Positions 25,961 to 34,864 of a DNA stretch of 64,000 bases are shown here, piece by piece (position 1 is the stretch's first letter; each line of letters opens with the position of its first letter). The translations under genes and the position numbers were made by a program. Source of the DNA: Burkholderia sp. Ac-20365. Its GTDB lineage: Bacteria > Pseudomonadota > Gammaproteobacteria > Burkholderiales > Burkholderiaceae. The stretch is taken from positions 108,463-172,462 of the forward strand of contig NZ_JAAGPI010000020.1 in the NCBI RefSeq assembly GCF_017104715.1. The letters run 5' to 3'. Under the pieces are notes generated by a model. That model was given only the letters and a program-made list of their open reading frames with translations. It was not told where the DNA came from and made no database searches.

Positions 25961-27817
25961 TCAGGTCTGCGGCGCGGTCGTCGCCCGATCGAGACTTTTC
26001 AGGAATTTATCCGCCGACTCGTATCCGACGACACGCAGCACTTCCTTCCCACCACGGTCGAAGAAGATGATCCCCGGCGGCCCGAACAGATTGAAACGCT
26101 TAAGCAGGGTCTGATCGTCCGCACTGTTCGCCGTTACGTCGGCACGCAGCAGGTTCATCTGCTTGAGCTTCGCCTGGACGCGCGGATCGCTGAAGGTGAA
26201 CTTCTCCATTTCTTTGCAGCTGACACACCAGTCTGCATAAAAATCGAGCATAGCGGGCTGTGCGGCCGTTTTGACGGCTTCATCGAGCTGCCCTGATGAC
26301 TTCACAGGGGCAAAGGCGAGATCGCTCTGTTGAGCCTGCTCGACGGGCGCATTGGATACCCGGCCAGCAAGCACGGCGAGCGGTTTGAGAGGATCCGTCG
26401 ATCCCGCGGCCAGACCGACCAGCAATGTTGCAGCCCAGATCGCCAGTGCCGCGCCAATTCCTCGACCAAGCCCACGCCAGATGGAGCTCCCACCAGCGTG
26501 CGGCGAAAACAGTCCCAGTCCCGCAGCCGCGACCAGCAGCCACAGGGCGGCCAGCAGCATCTGCGCCGTCGCCCCCAAAACCGGCCACACGATCCACAAT
26601 GCCGCCGCGAGCAGCACGGTCCCGAAGAAGACCTTCACGCTGTCCATCCAGGCCCCGGCCCGCGGCAGCAGCGTGCCCGCGCCAAGCCCGATGATGAGGA
26701 GAGGCACGCCCAAGCCGATGCCCATCGAAAACAGGGCTGCACCACCGAGCACGGCGTTGCCCGTATGCGCGACGAACGCGAGCACAGCGAATAGCGGCGC
26801 GGTCATGCACGCACCGACTACCAGCGCCGACAGCGCACCCATTACGGCAACAGCCGCGAATTTCCCGCCCGACCGGCCCTCGGATACCTTGGAAACACCA
26901 CTTTGCAAGCGGTGCGGCAAAACGATATCGACGCCAGCGATCAACGTGAGCGCAAAGCCCGTCAGCAGGACTGCAAACGCCCCAAGCACCCACGGGTTCT
27001 GCAACCAGGCGCCAAGGCTTTGCCCAACGAGCGCAGCCGCGATGCCCAGTACCGTGTACACAAGCGCCATCCCGATCACATACGCCAGCGACAGCGCGAA
27101 ACCACGGCCCCGCGTCACGCGCGGGCCCTCGCCGATGATGATCGCCGACAGGATCGGGATCATCGGATACGAACACGGAAGGAGGCTCAGCACGACGCCG
27201 GCGACGAAATACAGGCCGACGATCGCAAAGAATCCACCGCCTTGTAGCAACGATTGGGCGTAATCCGCGCTGGTTGCGCGCTCGTACCAGGAGGCGCCGT
27301 TTTGAGTGTCCTGTGCGGACTGAGTGCTCGTGCTGCCTGCGGCTGCTGGCTGCAGCGCCGCGCCTGCCACGTGGTAGACGCGCTCCATCGGCGGATAGCA
27401 GATGCCTGCGTCCGCACAGCCTTGCGATGTAACGGCGAGATCGAATGGCCCATTCGCCTGTTTGACGGGTACGCGGATAGTCAGCTCGCCGCGATAGGTC
27501 TCGACATTCTTCCCGAAGGTCTGGTCGAATTTCACATGACCCGCGGGCAATTGCGCGTCGCCGATCGTCACCGTCCCGTTGCGGGTCGTGAAAGCAAACC
27601 GCTCCCGATACATGTAGTAGCCGTCGGCAATCTTGTAGTGAACAAGCACTTCGCCTGGCTGCTCGGACGCGCTGAATCGGAACGCAACAGCGGGGTCGAG
27701 GAAGTCATCTGCCGCACGTACGATGCTCGTAGTCGTCAGCGATAGCAGCAGTACGCTTGCGATAAAGGTGAGAAAGCGCGCGAGACTCCGCCAGCGCCGG
27801 GACATACGGTTAAACAT
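25961..27817 (-). CDS. dsbD: Thiol:disulfide interchange protein DsbD
   Basis: DsbD carries electrons from cytoplasmic thioredoxin across the inner membrane to periplasmic partners such as DsbC and the cytochrome c maturation thiols. It has about 618 residues. Order: signal peptide, periplasmic alpha domain with the Cys pair in QGCADAGICYPP, eight-helix beta domain with LLPCSYPMIP and VGACMTAPL, and a C-terminal thioredoxin-like gamma domain with CVSC in FYADWCVSCKEMEKF. The start is uncertain: ATGs at 27817 and 27805 both overlap or abut the cutA end, and neither has a good Shine-Dalgarno. It is downstream of cutA, as in many proteobacteria. Confidence 0.94.
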   Translation of the reverse strand: MFNRMSRRWRSLARFLTFIASVLLLSLTTTSIVRAADDFLDPAVAFRFSASEQPGEVLVHYKIADGYYMYRERFAFTTRNGTVTIGDAQLPAGHVKFDQTFGKNVETYRGELTIRVPVKQANGPFDLAVTSQGCADAGICYPPMERVYHVAGAALQPAAAGSTSTQSAQDTQNGASWYERATSADYAQSLLQGGGFFAIVGLYFVAGVVLSLLPCSYPMIPILSAIIIGEGPRVTRGRGFALSLAYVIGMALVYTVLGIAAALVGQSLGAWLQNPWVLGAFAVLLTGFALTLIAGVDIVLPHRLQSGVSKVSEGRSGGKFAAVAVMGALSALVVGACMTAPLFAVLAFVAHTGNAVLGGAALFSMGIGLGVPLLIIGLGAGTLLPRAGAWMDSVKVFFGTVLLAAALWIVWPVLGATAQMLLAALWLLVAAAGLGLFSPHAGGSSIWRGLGRGIGAALAIWAATLLVGLAAGSTDPLKPLAVLAGRVSNAPVEQAQQSDLAFAPVKSSGQLDEAVKTAAQPAMLDFYADWCVSCKEMEKFTFSDPRVQAKLKQMNLLRADVTANSADDQTLLKRFNLFGPPGIIFFDRGGKEVLRVVGYESADKFLKSLDRATTAPQT

Positions 27818-28142
27818 GGATCGGGCGTTGCGTTTCGGCATTCACCCATTGGCCATACGCGGCCGATGCGGTGACTTGCCAGGAAAGGATTTCGGGCGTG
27901 TCGTACGGATGCTCAGCCTGGATGAACTGTTCGAGCTCGAAAGCGCGTGCGACGCTCGTCTTGAACAGCACCTGGATTTCTTCCGCCGATTCGATCTTGC
28001 CCTGCCAGTGGTAGCTCGACTGGACGCTCCCAAGCTGCGTCACGCAGGCGGCGAGACGTGCCGAAAGTGCGTCCTGAGCCAGTTTTTGCGCCGTTGCAAG
28101 GTCGGGCACGGTCGTCAGCATCAAACATACATTAACGTTCAC
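27810..28142 (-). CDS. cutA: Divalent cation tolerance protein CutA
   Basis: This 110-residue trimeric CutA1 protein has the family blocks LAACVTQLGSVQSSYHWQGKIESAEEIQVLFKT (broken here into VTQLGSVQSSYHW and ESAEEIQVLFKT), HPYDTPEIL and a final Trp. It is linked to copper and other metal tolerance, with an uncertain biochemical role. Its last codons overlap the chosen dsbD start by 8 bp, so the two are translationally close and share a transcript. It lies after the rplQ terminator and begins a new unit. Confidence 0.94.
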   Translation of the reverse strand: MNVNVCLMLTTVPDLATAQKLAQDALSARLAACVTQLGSVQSSYHWQGKIESAEEIQVLFKTSVARAFELEQFIQAEHPYDTPEILSWQVTASAAYGQWVNAETQRPIHV

Positions 28143-28243
28143 CGACCGCTCCAGCGCTTTCCAAAACAGGGTGACGCTATCGTATCACCTTGTCCTGCTA
28201 ACCCGCTGACGCTCCAATGGCATAAGCCAAACGCATGCTGGAA

Positions 28244-28272
28244 ACAAAAAAGCCAGGCTCGCGCCTGGCTTT
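28244..28272 (-). terminator. Terminator of the alpha operon (after rplQ)
   Basis: 10-bp stem AAAGCCAGGC/GCCTGGCTTT (28249-28258 and 28263-28272), 4-nt loop, T run on the minus strand, 19 bp after the rplQ stop. It closes the ribosomal supercluster. Confidence 0.92.
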
Positions 28273-28291
28273 TTAGCGGTTGTCAGAAAGC

Positions 28292-28687
28292 TTATTCAGC
28301 TTCTGCAACGTTTTCGACTTCTTCAACTTCCGGACGGTCGAGCAGTTCGACCAGAGCCATCGGTGCATTGTCGCCAACGCGGAAACCGAACTTCAGGATG
28401 CGCAGGTAGCCACCCGGACGGTTCGCGAAGCGCGGGCCCAGCACGTCGAACAGCTTCGTGACCGAGTCACGATCGCGCAGGCGATTGAACGCCAGACGAC
28501 GGTTTGCCAGCGACGGCTTCTTGCCGAGCGTGATCAGCGGCTCGACAACTTTACGGAGTTCCTTCGCCTTCGGCAGCGTCGTCTTGATGACTTCGTGCTC
28601 GATCAGCGAGTTGGACATGTTACGGAGCATTGCCAGACGGTGGCTGCTCGTGCGGTTCAGTTTCCGCAGGCCATGACGGTGACGCAT
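28292..28687 (-). CDS. rplQ: 50S ribosomal protein L17
   Basis: This 131-residue L17 of the large subunit begins MRHRHGLRKLNRTSSHR, the standard family N-terminus. The C-terminal tail is rich in Glu and Val. It is the last gene of the alpha operon, 139 bp after rpoA. That gap contains a 14-bp perfect hairpin which may lower its expression relative to rpoA. Confidence 0.98.
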   Translation of the reverse strand: MRHRHGLRKLNRTSSHRLAMLRNMSNSLIEHEVIKTTLPKAKELRKVVEPLITLGKKPSLANRRLAFNRLRDRDSVTKLFDVLGPRFANRPGGYLRILKFGFRVGDNAPMALVELLDRPEVEEVENVAEAE

Positions 28688-28772
28688 TTCAATTTCCTTG
28701 AATCAAAGTTTTGGTCCAGCTCTTCTATCGCTTTCTGTGACGCCGAAAGCACGGGCCGGTACTGAAAAAGGC

Positions 28773-28805
28773 AAGACGCGGATTTTAAAGGAAAATCCGC
28801 GTCTT
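28773..28805 (-). promoter_or_regulatory. 14-bp perfect hairpin between rpoA and rplQ
   Basis: AAGACGCGGATTTT (28773-28786) and AAAATCCGCGTCTT (28792-28805), loop 5 nt. On the minus strand GCC then TTTTT follow, so it resembles a leaky terminator or an RNA processing site inside the operon. Confidence 0.6.
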
Positions 28806-28826
28806 CGCCAGACGATACTACGTGTC

Positions 28827-29804
28827 TTACTTGTCGAGACCAGCCGGCGGCCAGTTTTCGAGCTTCATGCCGAGCGTAAGGCCACGCGAAGCGAGTACTT
28901 CCTTGATCTCGTTCAGTGACTTGCGGCCCAGGTTCGGCGTCTTCAGCAGCTCGTTTTCCGTGCGCTGGATCAGGTCGCCGATGTAGTAGATGTTCTCGGC
29001 CTTCAGGCAGTTCGCGGAACGAACCGTGAGTTCGAGATCATCGACCGGGCGCAGCAGGATCGGATCGATCTGCGGAGCGCGCGACGGTGCTTCTGCCGCT
29101 GCTTCCGTGCCTTCAAGCGCTGCGAACACCGACAGTTGATCGACCAGAATACGCGCCGATTGACGGATCGCTTCTTCCGGGGAAATCACACCGTTGGTTT
29201 CGATGTTCATCACGAGCTTGTCGAGGTCGGTACGCTGTTCGACACGCGCGCTTTCCACGGCATAGCTCACGCGGCGAACCGGCGAGAACGACGCGTCCAG
29301 CACGATACGGCCGATGATCTTGGCCGACTCTTCGCCGTAACGACGCACGTTGCCCGGCACATAGCCGCGGCCCTTTTCGACCTTGATCTGCACGTCAAGC
29401 TTGCCGCCCTTCGACAGATGCGCGATCACGTGATCAGGGTTGATCACTTCGCAGTCGTGCGCGAGCTCGATATCGCCAGCCGTCACGACGCCTTCGCCTT
29501 CCTTGCGCAGCGTAACCGTCACTTCGTCACGGTTGTGCAGCTTGAACACCACGCCCTTCAGGTTCAACAACAGGTTGACCACGTCCTCTTGCACACCATC
29601 GAGCGTCGAGTACTCGTGCACGACGCCTGCGATCGTCACTTCGGTCGGCGCGTAGCCGACCATCGACGACAGCAGCACGCGCCGAAGCGCGTTACCCAAG
29701 GTGTGGCCATAACCGCGTTCAAACGGTTCCATGACCACTTTCGCGTGGCTCTCGCCAAGCGATTCAACAGCGATGATCTTGGGCTTCAACAAACTGGTTT
29801 GCAT
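28827..29804 (-). CDS. rpoA: RNA polymerase alpha subunit
   Basis: This 325-residue subunit nucleates RNA polymerase assembly. The N-terminal dimerisation domain (1-235; RGYGHTLGNALRRVLLSSM and PVRRVSYAVESARVEQRTDLDKL) is joined by an acidic/Pro linker to the C-terminal DNA- and activator-contacting domain (about 250-325; DLELTVRSANCLKAENI, TPNLGRKSLNEIKEVL). It is encoded between rpsD and rplQ as usual, flanked on both sides by terminator-like hairpins. Confidence 0.99.
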   Translation of the reverse strand: MQTSLLKPKIIAVESLGESHAKVVMEPFERGYGHTLGNALRRVLLSSMVGYAPTEVTIAGVVHEYSTLDGVQEDVVNLLLNLKGVVFKLHNRDEVTVTLRKEGEGVVTAGDIELAHDCEVINPDHVIAHLSKGGKLDVQIKVEKGRGYVPGNVRRYGEESAKIIGRIVLDASFSPVRRVSYAVESARVEQRTDLDKLVMNIETNGVISPEEAIRQSARILVDQLSVFAALEGTEAAAEAPSRAPQIDPILLRPVDDLELTVRSANCLKAENIYYIGDLIQRTENELLKTPNLGRKSLNEIKEVLASRGLTLGMKLENWPPAGLDK

Positions 29805-29875
29805 AGGTTTTCCTTTTCAATACCCTCGGCTCGTTACACCGATAAGGCTGACCGGTAACAACCTGAAAATAAACA

Positions 29876-29917
29876 GCCGAGGTATCCCCTTGCCTAACGC
29901 AATCGGGGAACCTCGGC
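29876..29917 (-). promoter_or_regulatory. Terminator-like hairpin between rpsD and rpoA
   Basis: GCCGAGG (29876-29882) pairs with CCTCGGC (29911-29917), and CCCC (29886-29889) with GGGG (29905-29908). On the minus strand TGTTTATTTTC follows. It may attenuate or process the rpsD-rpoA transcript. Confidence 0.55.
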
Positions 29918-29928
29918 CGTTAATCCGA

Positions 29929-30552
29929 TTAGCGCGAATACAATTCGACGATCAGGCTTTCGTTGATGTCGCCAGCGATGTCGCTGCGTTCCGGCATTGC
30001 CTTGAACGTGCCTTCGAACTTCTTCGAATCGACAGCAACCCACTGCGGCATACCGCCTTGTTCGGCGAGCGACAGCGCTTCGAGAATACGAGCCTGCTTC
30101 TTCGACTGTTCGCGCACGGCAATCACGTCGCCAGCCTTGACTTGCAGCGACGGGATGTTCGCAACGACGCCGTTCACCGTAATTGCCTTGTGGCTCACGA
30201 GCTGACGCGCTTCAGCGCGCGTCGAGCCGAAGCCCATGCGATACACGACGTTGTCGAGACGCGACTCCAGCAGCTTCAGCAGGTTTTCACCCGTGTTGCC
30301 CTTGCGACGGTCGGCTTCAGCGAAGTAACGGCGGAACTGACGCTCCAGCACGCCGTAGATGCGCTTCACTTTTTGCTTTTCGCGCAGCTGCGTGCCGTAG
30401 TCGGACGTACGTGCGCCCGAGGTGCGGCCATGTTGACCCGGCTTGCTGTCAAGCTTGCACTTGTCAGCGAGCGAACGACGTGCGCTCTTCAGGAAGAGAT
30501 CGGTGCCTTCACGGCGAGACAGCTTGGCTTTAGGGCCGATATAGCGTGCCAC
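29929..30552 (-). CDS. rpsD: 30S ribosomal protein S4
   Basis: This 207-residue S4 is a primary 16S rRNA binder and, in enterobacteria, the autogenous repressor of the alpha operon. It shows KSARRSLADKCKLDSKPGQHG, the S4 RNA-binding domain (ESRLDNVVYRMGF) and SHKAITVNG. It lacks the four-cysteine zinc motif, so it is of the Cys-minus type. It is 146 bp after rpsK, a wide gap for this operon, and 124 bp before rpoA. Confidence 0.98.
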   Translation of the reverse strand: MARYIGPKAKLSRREGTDLFLKSARRSLADKCKLDSKPGQHGRTSGARTSDYGTQLREKQKVKRIYGVLERQFRRYFAEADRRKGNTGENLLKLLESRLDNVVYRMGFGSTRAEARQLVSHKAITVNGVVANIPSLQVKAGDVIAVREQSKKQARILEALSLAEQGGMPQWVAVDSKKFEGTFKAMPERSDIAGDINESLIVELYSR

Positions 30553-30698
30553 TTTGCATTCCTTCTATGATTGATCACGTGAATTTGCATTCACGCTAGT
30601 CCGAACCCTTTGGGTCGAACGGTGGGCTTAGTCAATTCAATAACGCAAGCAGCCTGCTACCGCCGTTAGCGGCAACAGGCGCAAGCGGAGCAAGCGTC

Positions 30699-31103
30699 TT
30701 AGATACGACGACGCTTCGGCGGACGGCAGCCGTTGTGCGGAACCGGCGTCACGTCGGAGATCGCGGTGATCTTGATACCAAGACCATGCAGCGCGCGCAC
30801 CGCGGACTCACGGCCAGGACCGGGGCCCTTGATCCGCACTTCGAGGTTCTTCACGCCGTATTCCATCGCCACGCGGCCAGCCGATTCAGCTGCGACCTGA
30901 GCTGCAAACGGGGTCGATTTACGCGAACCCTTGAAGCCCTGACCACCCGACGTTGCCCAGGCCAGTGCATTGCCTTGACGATCGGTGATCGTGATGATGG
31001 TGTTGTTGAACGACGCGTGAACGTGAACCACGCCCTCGGCGACGTTCTTCTTGACCTTCTTGCGAACGCGTTGCGCCGCGGAGTTGTTCGAAGCCTTAGC
31101 CAT
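30699..31103 (-). CDS. rpsK: 30S ribosomal protein S11
   Basis: This 134-residue S11 lines the platform near the Shine-Dalgarno helix. Motifs: [19 protein letters not shown], the conserved [22 protein letters not shown]-like block ([15 protein letters not shown] here) and the basic C-terminus [13 protein letters not shown]. It is 28 bp after rpsM in the alpha operon. Confidence 0.98.
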   Translation of the reverse strand: [134 protein letters not shown]

Positions 31104-31131
31104 TACGTTTTCCTGTAACTGTCAGTTCCGC

Positions 31132-31497
31132 TTACTTCTTCAGCGATTGCGCTGCACGACGCGGACCCTTGCGCGTACGGGCATTCGTACGCGTACGTTG
31201 ACCACGCAGGGGCAGGCCCTTGCGATGGCGAACGCCACGGTAGCAACCCAGATCCATCAGGCGCTTGATATTCATCGTCGTTTCACGGCGCAGATCGCCT
31301 TCAACGATGAACTTGCCGACTTCTTCACGCAGCTTTTCGAGGTCTGCGTCGGTCAGGTCCTTAACCTTCTTCGAAAATGCCACACCAGCAGCGACGCAAA
31401 TGTCGCGCGAGCGCGTGCGGCCAACACCGTAAATTGCCGTCAGGCCGATTTCAGTGTGCTGGTGGTTCGGGATATTAACCCCTGCGATACGAGCCAT
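31132..31497 (-). CDS. rpsM: 30S ribosomal protein S13
   Basis: This 121-residue S13 is a head protein that bridges to the 50S subunit and contacts the P-site tRNA with its basic tail. It begins MARIAGVNIPNHQHTEIGL and ends with RTRTNARTRKGPRRA. It is the first gene of the alpha operon block, 41 bp after rpmJ. Confidence 0.98.
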   Translation of the reverse strand: MARIAGVNIPNHQHTEIGLTAIYGVGRTRSRDICVAAGVAFSKKVKDLTDADLEKLREEVGKFIVEGDLRRETTMNIKRLMDLGCYRGVRHRKGLPLRGQRTRTNARTRKGPRRAAQSLKK

Positions 31498-31538
31498 TGT
31501 TTTTCCTCAAACAAAAAGCGCAAACAAAAGCGCGGCGT

Positions 31539-31655
31539 TCAGCCTTGACGCTGCTTGTGGCGCGGATCGGAACTGCAAATCACGCGAACGACGCCCTTGC
31601 GCTTGATGATCTTGCAATTGCGGCAAATGCGCTTAACCGATGCCATCACTTTCAT
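31539..31655 (-). CDS. rpmJ: 50S ribosomal protein L36
   Basis: This 38-residue protein is too short for usual gene calling but unmistakable: [19 protein letters not shown] followed by a short basic tail. Cys11, Cys14, Cys27 and His33 form the zinc ribbon, so this is the zinc-binding (Cys-plus) form; a second zinc-free paralogue may exist elsewhere. It lies between infA (20 bp) and rpsM (41 bp), the standard order. Confidence 0.97.
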
Positions 31656-31675
31656 GATATTACCCTTTTTTCAAA

Positions 31676-31894
31676 TCACTTCGCCCGGAACACGATCCGC
31701 GCACGCGACAGATCGTAAGGCGTCAATTCAACCGTCACCTTGTCGCCCGGAAGGATACGGATGTAGTGCATCCGCATCTTGCCGGATATGTGTCCCAATA
31801 CGACATGGCCGTTTTCCAGCTTCACCCGGAAGGTAGCATTGGGAAGGTTTTCAATAACCTCGCCTTGCATCTGGATTACATCGTCTTTGGCCAT
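31676..31894 (-). CDS. infA: Translation initiation factor IF-1
   Basis: This 72-residue OB-fold protein occupies the ribosomal A site during initiation. The start at 31894 gives MAKDDVIQMQGEV, the family N-terminus; a methionine four codons earlier is in frame but not needed. Motifs: ENLPNATFRVKLENGH and HISGKMRMHYIRILPGDKV. It lies 8 bp after secY. Its placement between secY and rpmJ is typical of betaproteobacteria. Confidence 0.97.
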   Translation of the reverse strand: MAKDDVIQMQGEVIENLPNATFRVKLENGHVVLGHISGKMRMHYIRILPGDKVTVELTPYDLSRARIVFRAK

Positions 31895-31902
31895 AAGTCC
31901 TT

Positions 31903-33249
31903 TCAACGCATCGGGACGCCGCCGCCCTTGAAGTTTGCCTTCTTCAGCAGCGACTCATACTGTTGCGACATAACGTACGACTGCACCTGCGCCATGAAGT
32001 CCATTGTGACGACGACAATGATCAGCAGCGACGTTCCACCAAAATAAAACGGCACATTCCAGCGCAGCACCAGAAACTCGGGCAGCAAGCAAACGAACAC
32101 GATGTAGATCGCACCGGCCAACGTCAAACGCGTCAGGATGCGGTCGATATAGCGTGCCGTCTGGTCACCCGGACGAATACCCGGGACGAATGCACCACTC
32201 TTCTTCAGGTTGTCGGCCGTCTCCCTGCTGTTGAACACCAACGCGGTGTAGAAGAAGCAGAAGAACACGATCGCCAACGCGTACAGCAACACGTACACGG
32301 GCTGACCGGGCTTGAGCGCTTCGGCCACGTTGTGCAGCGTGTCCGCGAACCAACCAGTCCGCGACCCCGAACTGAACCAGTTCAGGATAGTTGCCGGGAA
32401 CAGGATGATCGACGATGCGAAGATCGGCGGAATCACGCCCGACATGTTCAGCTTCAACGGCAGATGCGACGACTGTCCACCGTAAATCTTGTTGCCGACC
32501 TGCCGCTTCGCGTAGTTCACAAGAATCTTGCGCTGGCCGCGTTCGATGAACACCACCAGATACGTTACCGCAGCAATCAACGCGACCACGATAATCGCGG
32601 AAATGATGCTCATCGAGCCGGTGCGAACCAGTTCAAAGAGACCACCAATCGCATTCGGGAAACCCGCTGCGATACCGCCGAAAATAATGATCGAAATGCC
32701 GTTACCCAGACCGCGTTCCGTAATCTGCTCACCAAGCCACATCAGGAACATCGTGCCGGTCACGAGCGTCACAACCGTCGTCAGCCGGAAGACCATGCCA
32801 GGATCGATCACCAGCGCCGGCTGATTTTCCAGCGCGACAGCAATACCGAATGCCTGGAACGTTGCCAGAACCACCGTAAAGACACGCGTGTACTGCGTAA
32901 TCTTCCGTTGACCTGCCTGCCCTTCCTTCTTCAGCGCTTCGAGCTGCGGCGAGACGATCGCCAGCAACTGCATGATGATCGACGCCGAGATATACGGCAT
33001 GATCCCAAGCGCGAAAATCGTGAACCGCGAAAGTGCGCCACCCGAGAACATGTTGAACATGCCAAGGATGCCGCCCGACTGGCTTTGGAATAACTTCGCC
33101 AGTTGGTCCGGGTCGATACCCGGCACCGGAATATGCGCGCCAATTCGGTAGACGACCAGCGCCAGCAGCAGGAATACTGCACGCCGACGCAGATCGCCAA
33201 ACTTCGCCGCGCTTCGACCGGGTTTTGCGAGACTCGGGCTGTTAGCCAA
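31903..33249 (-). CDS. secY: Protein translocase subunit SecY (TTG start)
   Basis: This 448-residue channel subunit of the Sec translocon has about ten membrane helices. Marks: RAVFLLLALVVYRIGAHIPVPGID (first helix and loop), the plug-region NMFSGGALSRFTIFALGIMPYISASI, and the C5-loop QTARYIDRILTRLTLAG. The start is TTG at 33249 with GGAGAAGG seven bases upstream, giving MANSPSLAKPGR. An upstream in-frame ATG would add residues unlike SecY. It is in the spc operon, 46 bp after rplO. Confidence 0.97.
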   Translation of the reverse strand: MANSPSLAKPGRSAAKFGDLRRRAVFLLLALVVYRIGAHIPVPGIDPDQLAKLFQSQSGGILGMFNMFSGGALSRFTIFALGIMPYISASIIMQLLAIVSPQLEALKKEGQAGQRKITQYTRVFTVVLATFQAFGIAVALENQPALVIDPGMVFRLTTVVTLVTGTMFLMWLGEQITERGLGNGISIIIFGGIAAGFPNAIGGLFELVRTGSMSIISAIIVVALIAAVTYLVVFIERGQRKILVNYAKRQVGNKIYGGQSSHLPLKLNMSGVIPPIFASSIILFPATILNWFSSGSRTGWFADTLHNVAEALKPGQPVYVLLYALAIVFFCFFYTALVFNSRETADNLKKSGAFVPGIRPGDQTARYIDRILTRLTLAGAIYIVFVCLLPEFLVLRWNVPFYFGGTSLLIIVVVTMDFMAQVQSYVMSQQYESLLKKANFKGGGVPMR

Positions 33250-33295
33250 GTACCTTCTCCGATGCAAATGCTAGTGACGGCAAACGACTTGCACG

Positions 33296-33730
33296 TTACT
33301 CGGCGAAAGAACCGCCAGCTGCTTCGATCGCAGCGCGCGCGCCCTTCGTCGCACCCAGACCCTTCACAACGATCTTGCGCTTGAGCTCGCCCGTCGCAAT
33401 GATCTTCGCGCTGGTCATCAACTCACCGATCAGACCGGCTTGCTTCAGTGCCAACAGATCGATTTCGTCGACCGGCAGCTTTTCCAGATCACCGAGTCGC
33501 ACTTCACCAACGAATTCCTTCGTCAGCGACGTGAAACCACGCTTCGGCAGGCGACGTTGCAGCGGCATTTGACCGCCTTCGAAGCCAACCTTGTGAAAGC
33601 CACCCGAACGCGATTTCTGACCCTTGTGACCACGGCCAGCGGTCTTGCCGAGGCCGGAGCCGATGCCGCGACCAACGCGACGCTTTGCGTGCTTCGCGCC
33701 TTCAGCCGGCTTCAGGTTATTCAATTCCAT
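33296..33730 (-). CDS. rplO: 50S ribosomal protein L15
   Basis: This 144-residue L15 has a Gly/Lys/Arg-rich extended N-terminal arm (HAKRRVGRGIGSGLGKTAGRGHKGQKSRSG in two parts) that threads into 23S rRNA, and a globular C-terminus ending VKGLGATKGARAAIEAAGG. ATG at 33730 follows AGGAGTTGATA. It is 30 bp after rpmD and 46 bp before secY. Confidence 0.98.
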   Translation of the reverse strand: MELNNLKPAEGAKHAKRRVGRGIGSGLGKTAGRGHKGQKSRSGGFHKVGFEGGQMPLQRRLPKRGFTSLTKEFVGEVRLGDLEKLPVDEIDLLALKQAGLIGELMTSAKIIATGELKRKIVVKGLGATKGARAAIEAAGGSFAE

Positions 33731-33760
33731 TATCAACTCCTTGAGTGCCCGAACGGCCGC

Positions 33761-33943
33761 TTAGCCGATGACCTTAACGAGGTACGAGACCTTGTTGATC
33801 ATGCCGCGCACAGCCGGCGTGTCCTGCAGCTCGCTAACCGAGTTCAGACGGCGCAGGCCGAGACCGCGCACCGTAGCGCGGTGCGATTCGCGGGTCCCAA
33901 TCAGGCTCTTGACGAGCTGAACCTTGACAGTTTTTTCAGACAT
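33761..33943 (-). CDS. rpmD: 50S ribosomal protein L30
   Basis: This 60-residue L30 reads [20 protein letters not shown] at its N-terminus and has the family core [20 protein letters not shown]. The correct start is the ATG at 33943, ten bases after the rpsE stop; a longer in-frame reading upstream overlaps rpsE and is rejected. Confidence 0.97.
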
Positions 33944-33953
33944 GGTGACCACC

Positions 33954-34472
33954 TTAGCCCAGAATGTCTTCGACGGACTTACCACGCTTCGCCGCGATGT
34001 CAGCCGGCGTCGACTGCTTGCGCAGACCGTCCAGCGTCGCACGAACGAGGTTGTACGGGTTCGTCGAACCGTGGCTCTTGGCCACAACGTTTTGCACGCC
34101 CATCACGTCGAACACAGCGCGCATCGGACCGCCAGCGATCACGCCGGTACCGTCCTTCGCCGGAGCGAGGAGAACCGTCGATGCGCCGTGCTTGCCGTGC
34201 ACTTCGTGTTGCAGCGTACCGTTCTTGAGCGGCACCTTGAACATGTTGCGGCGGGCTTGTTCCATTGCCTTTTGAACAGCAACCGGAACTTCCTTAGCCT
34301 TGCCCTTGCCCATGCCGACGCGGCCATCACCGTCGCCAACCACGGTCAGTGCGGCGAAGCCGAGAATACGGCCACCCTTCACGACCTTGGTCACGCGATT
34401 GACCGAAATCATCTTTTCGCGAAGGCCGTCGTCGCGTTCGTCAGCCTGAACTTTCGCTTGCATCTTTGCCAT
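33954..34472 (-). CDS. rpsE: 30S ribosomal protein S5
   Basis: This 172-residue S5 is involved in decoding accuracy and mRNA unwinding at the entry channel. The double-stranded-RNA-binding-like N-terminal domain ([36 protein letters not shown]) is followed by the second domain [19 protein letters not shown]. The gene is 14 bp after rplR. Confidence 0.98.
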
Positions 34473-34486
34473 GACGAATTCCTTCC

Positions 34487-34852
34487 TTAGAACTTGAGCC
34501 CGGCTTCGCGCGCCGCATCAGCCAGCGCCTTCACGCGGCCGTGGTAGCGGAAACCCGAGCGGTCAAAGGCGACGGATTCGATGCCGGCAGCCTTAGCCTT
34601 TTCTGCAATGCGCTTGCCGATCAGGGTCGCAGCAGCAACGTTGCCGCCCTTGCCCGACTGGTCGGCCAGTTGCGCACGCACTTCGGCTTCGAGCGTCGAT
34701 GCGCTTGCGAGCACCTTGGTGCCGCACGGCGAGAACACTTGCGCATAGATGTGCGTGTTCGTGCGATGCACGGCCAGACGCGCGACTTGCAGCTCAGCGA
34801 TCTTGATCCGCGTCTGACGAGCGCGGCGCAGGCGAGATTGAGTCTTATCCAT
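34487..34852 (-). CDS. rplR: 50S ribosomal protein L18
   Basis: This 121-residue L18 binds 5S rRNA with L5 in the central protuberance. It has a basic N-terminus (RLRRARQTRIKI) and the family motifs RLAVHRTNTHIYAQV and GFRYHGRVKALADAAREAG. It is 12 bp after rplF. Confidence 0.98.
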   Translation of the reverse strand: MDKTQSRLRRARQTRIKIAELQVARLAVHRTNTHIYAQVFSPCGTKVLASASTLEAEVRAQLADQSGKGGNVAAATLIGKRIAEKAKAAGIESVAFDRSGFRYHGRVKALADAAREAGLKF

Positions 34853-34864
34853 GATTGCGCACCC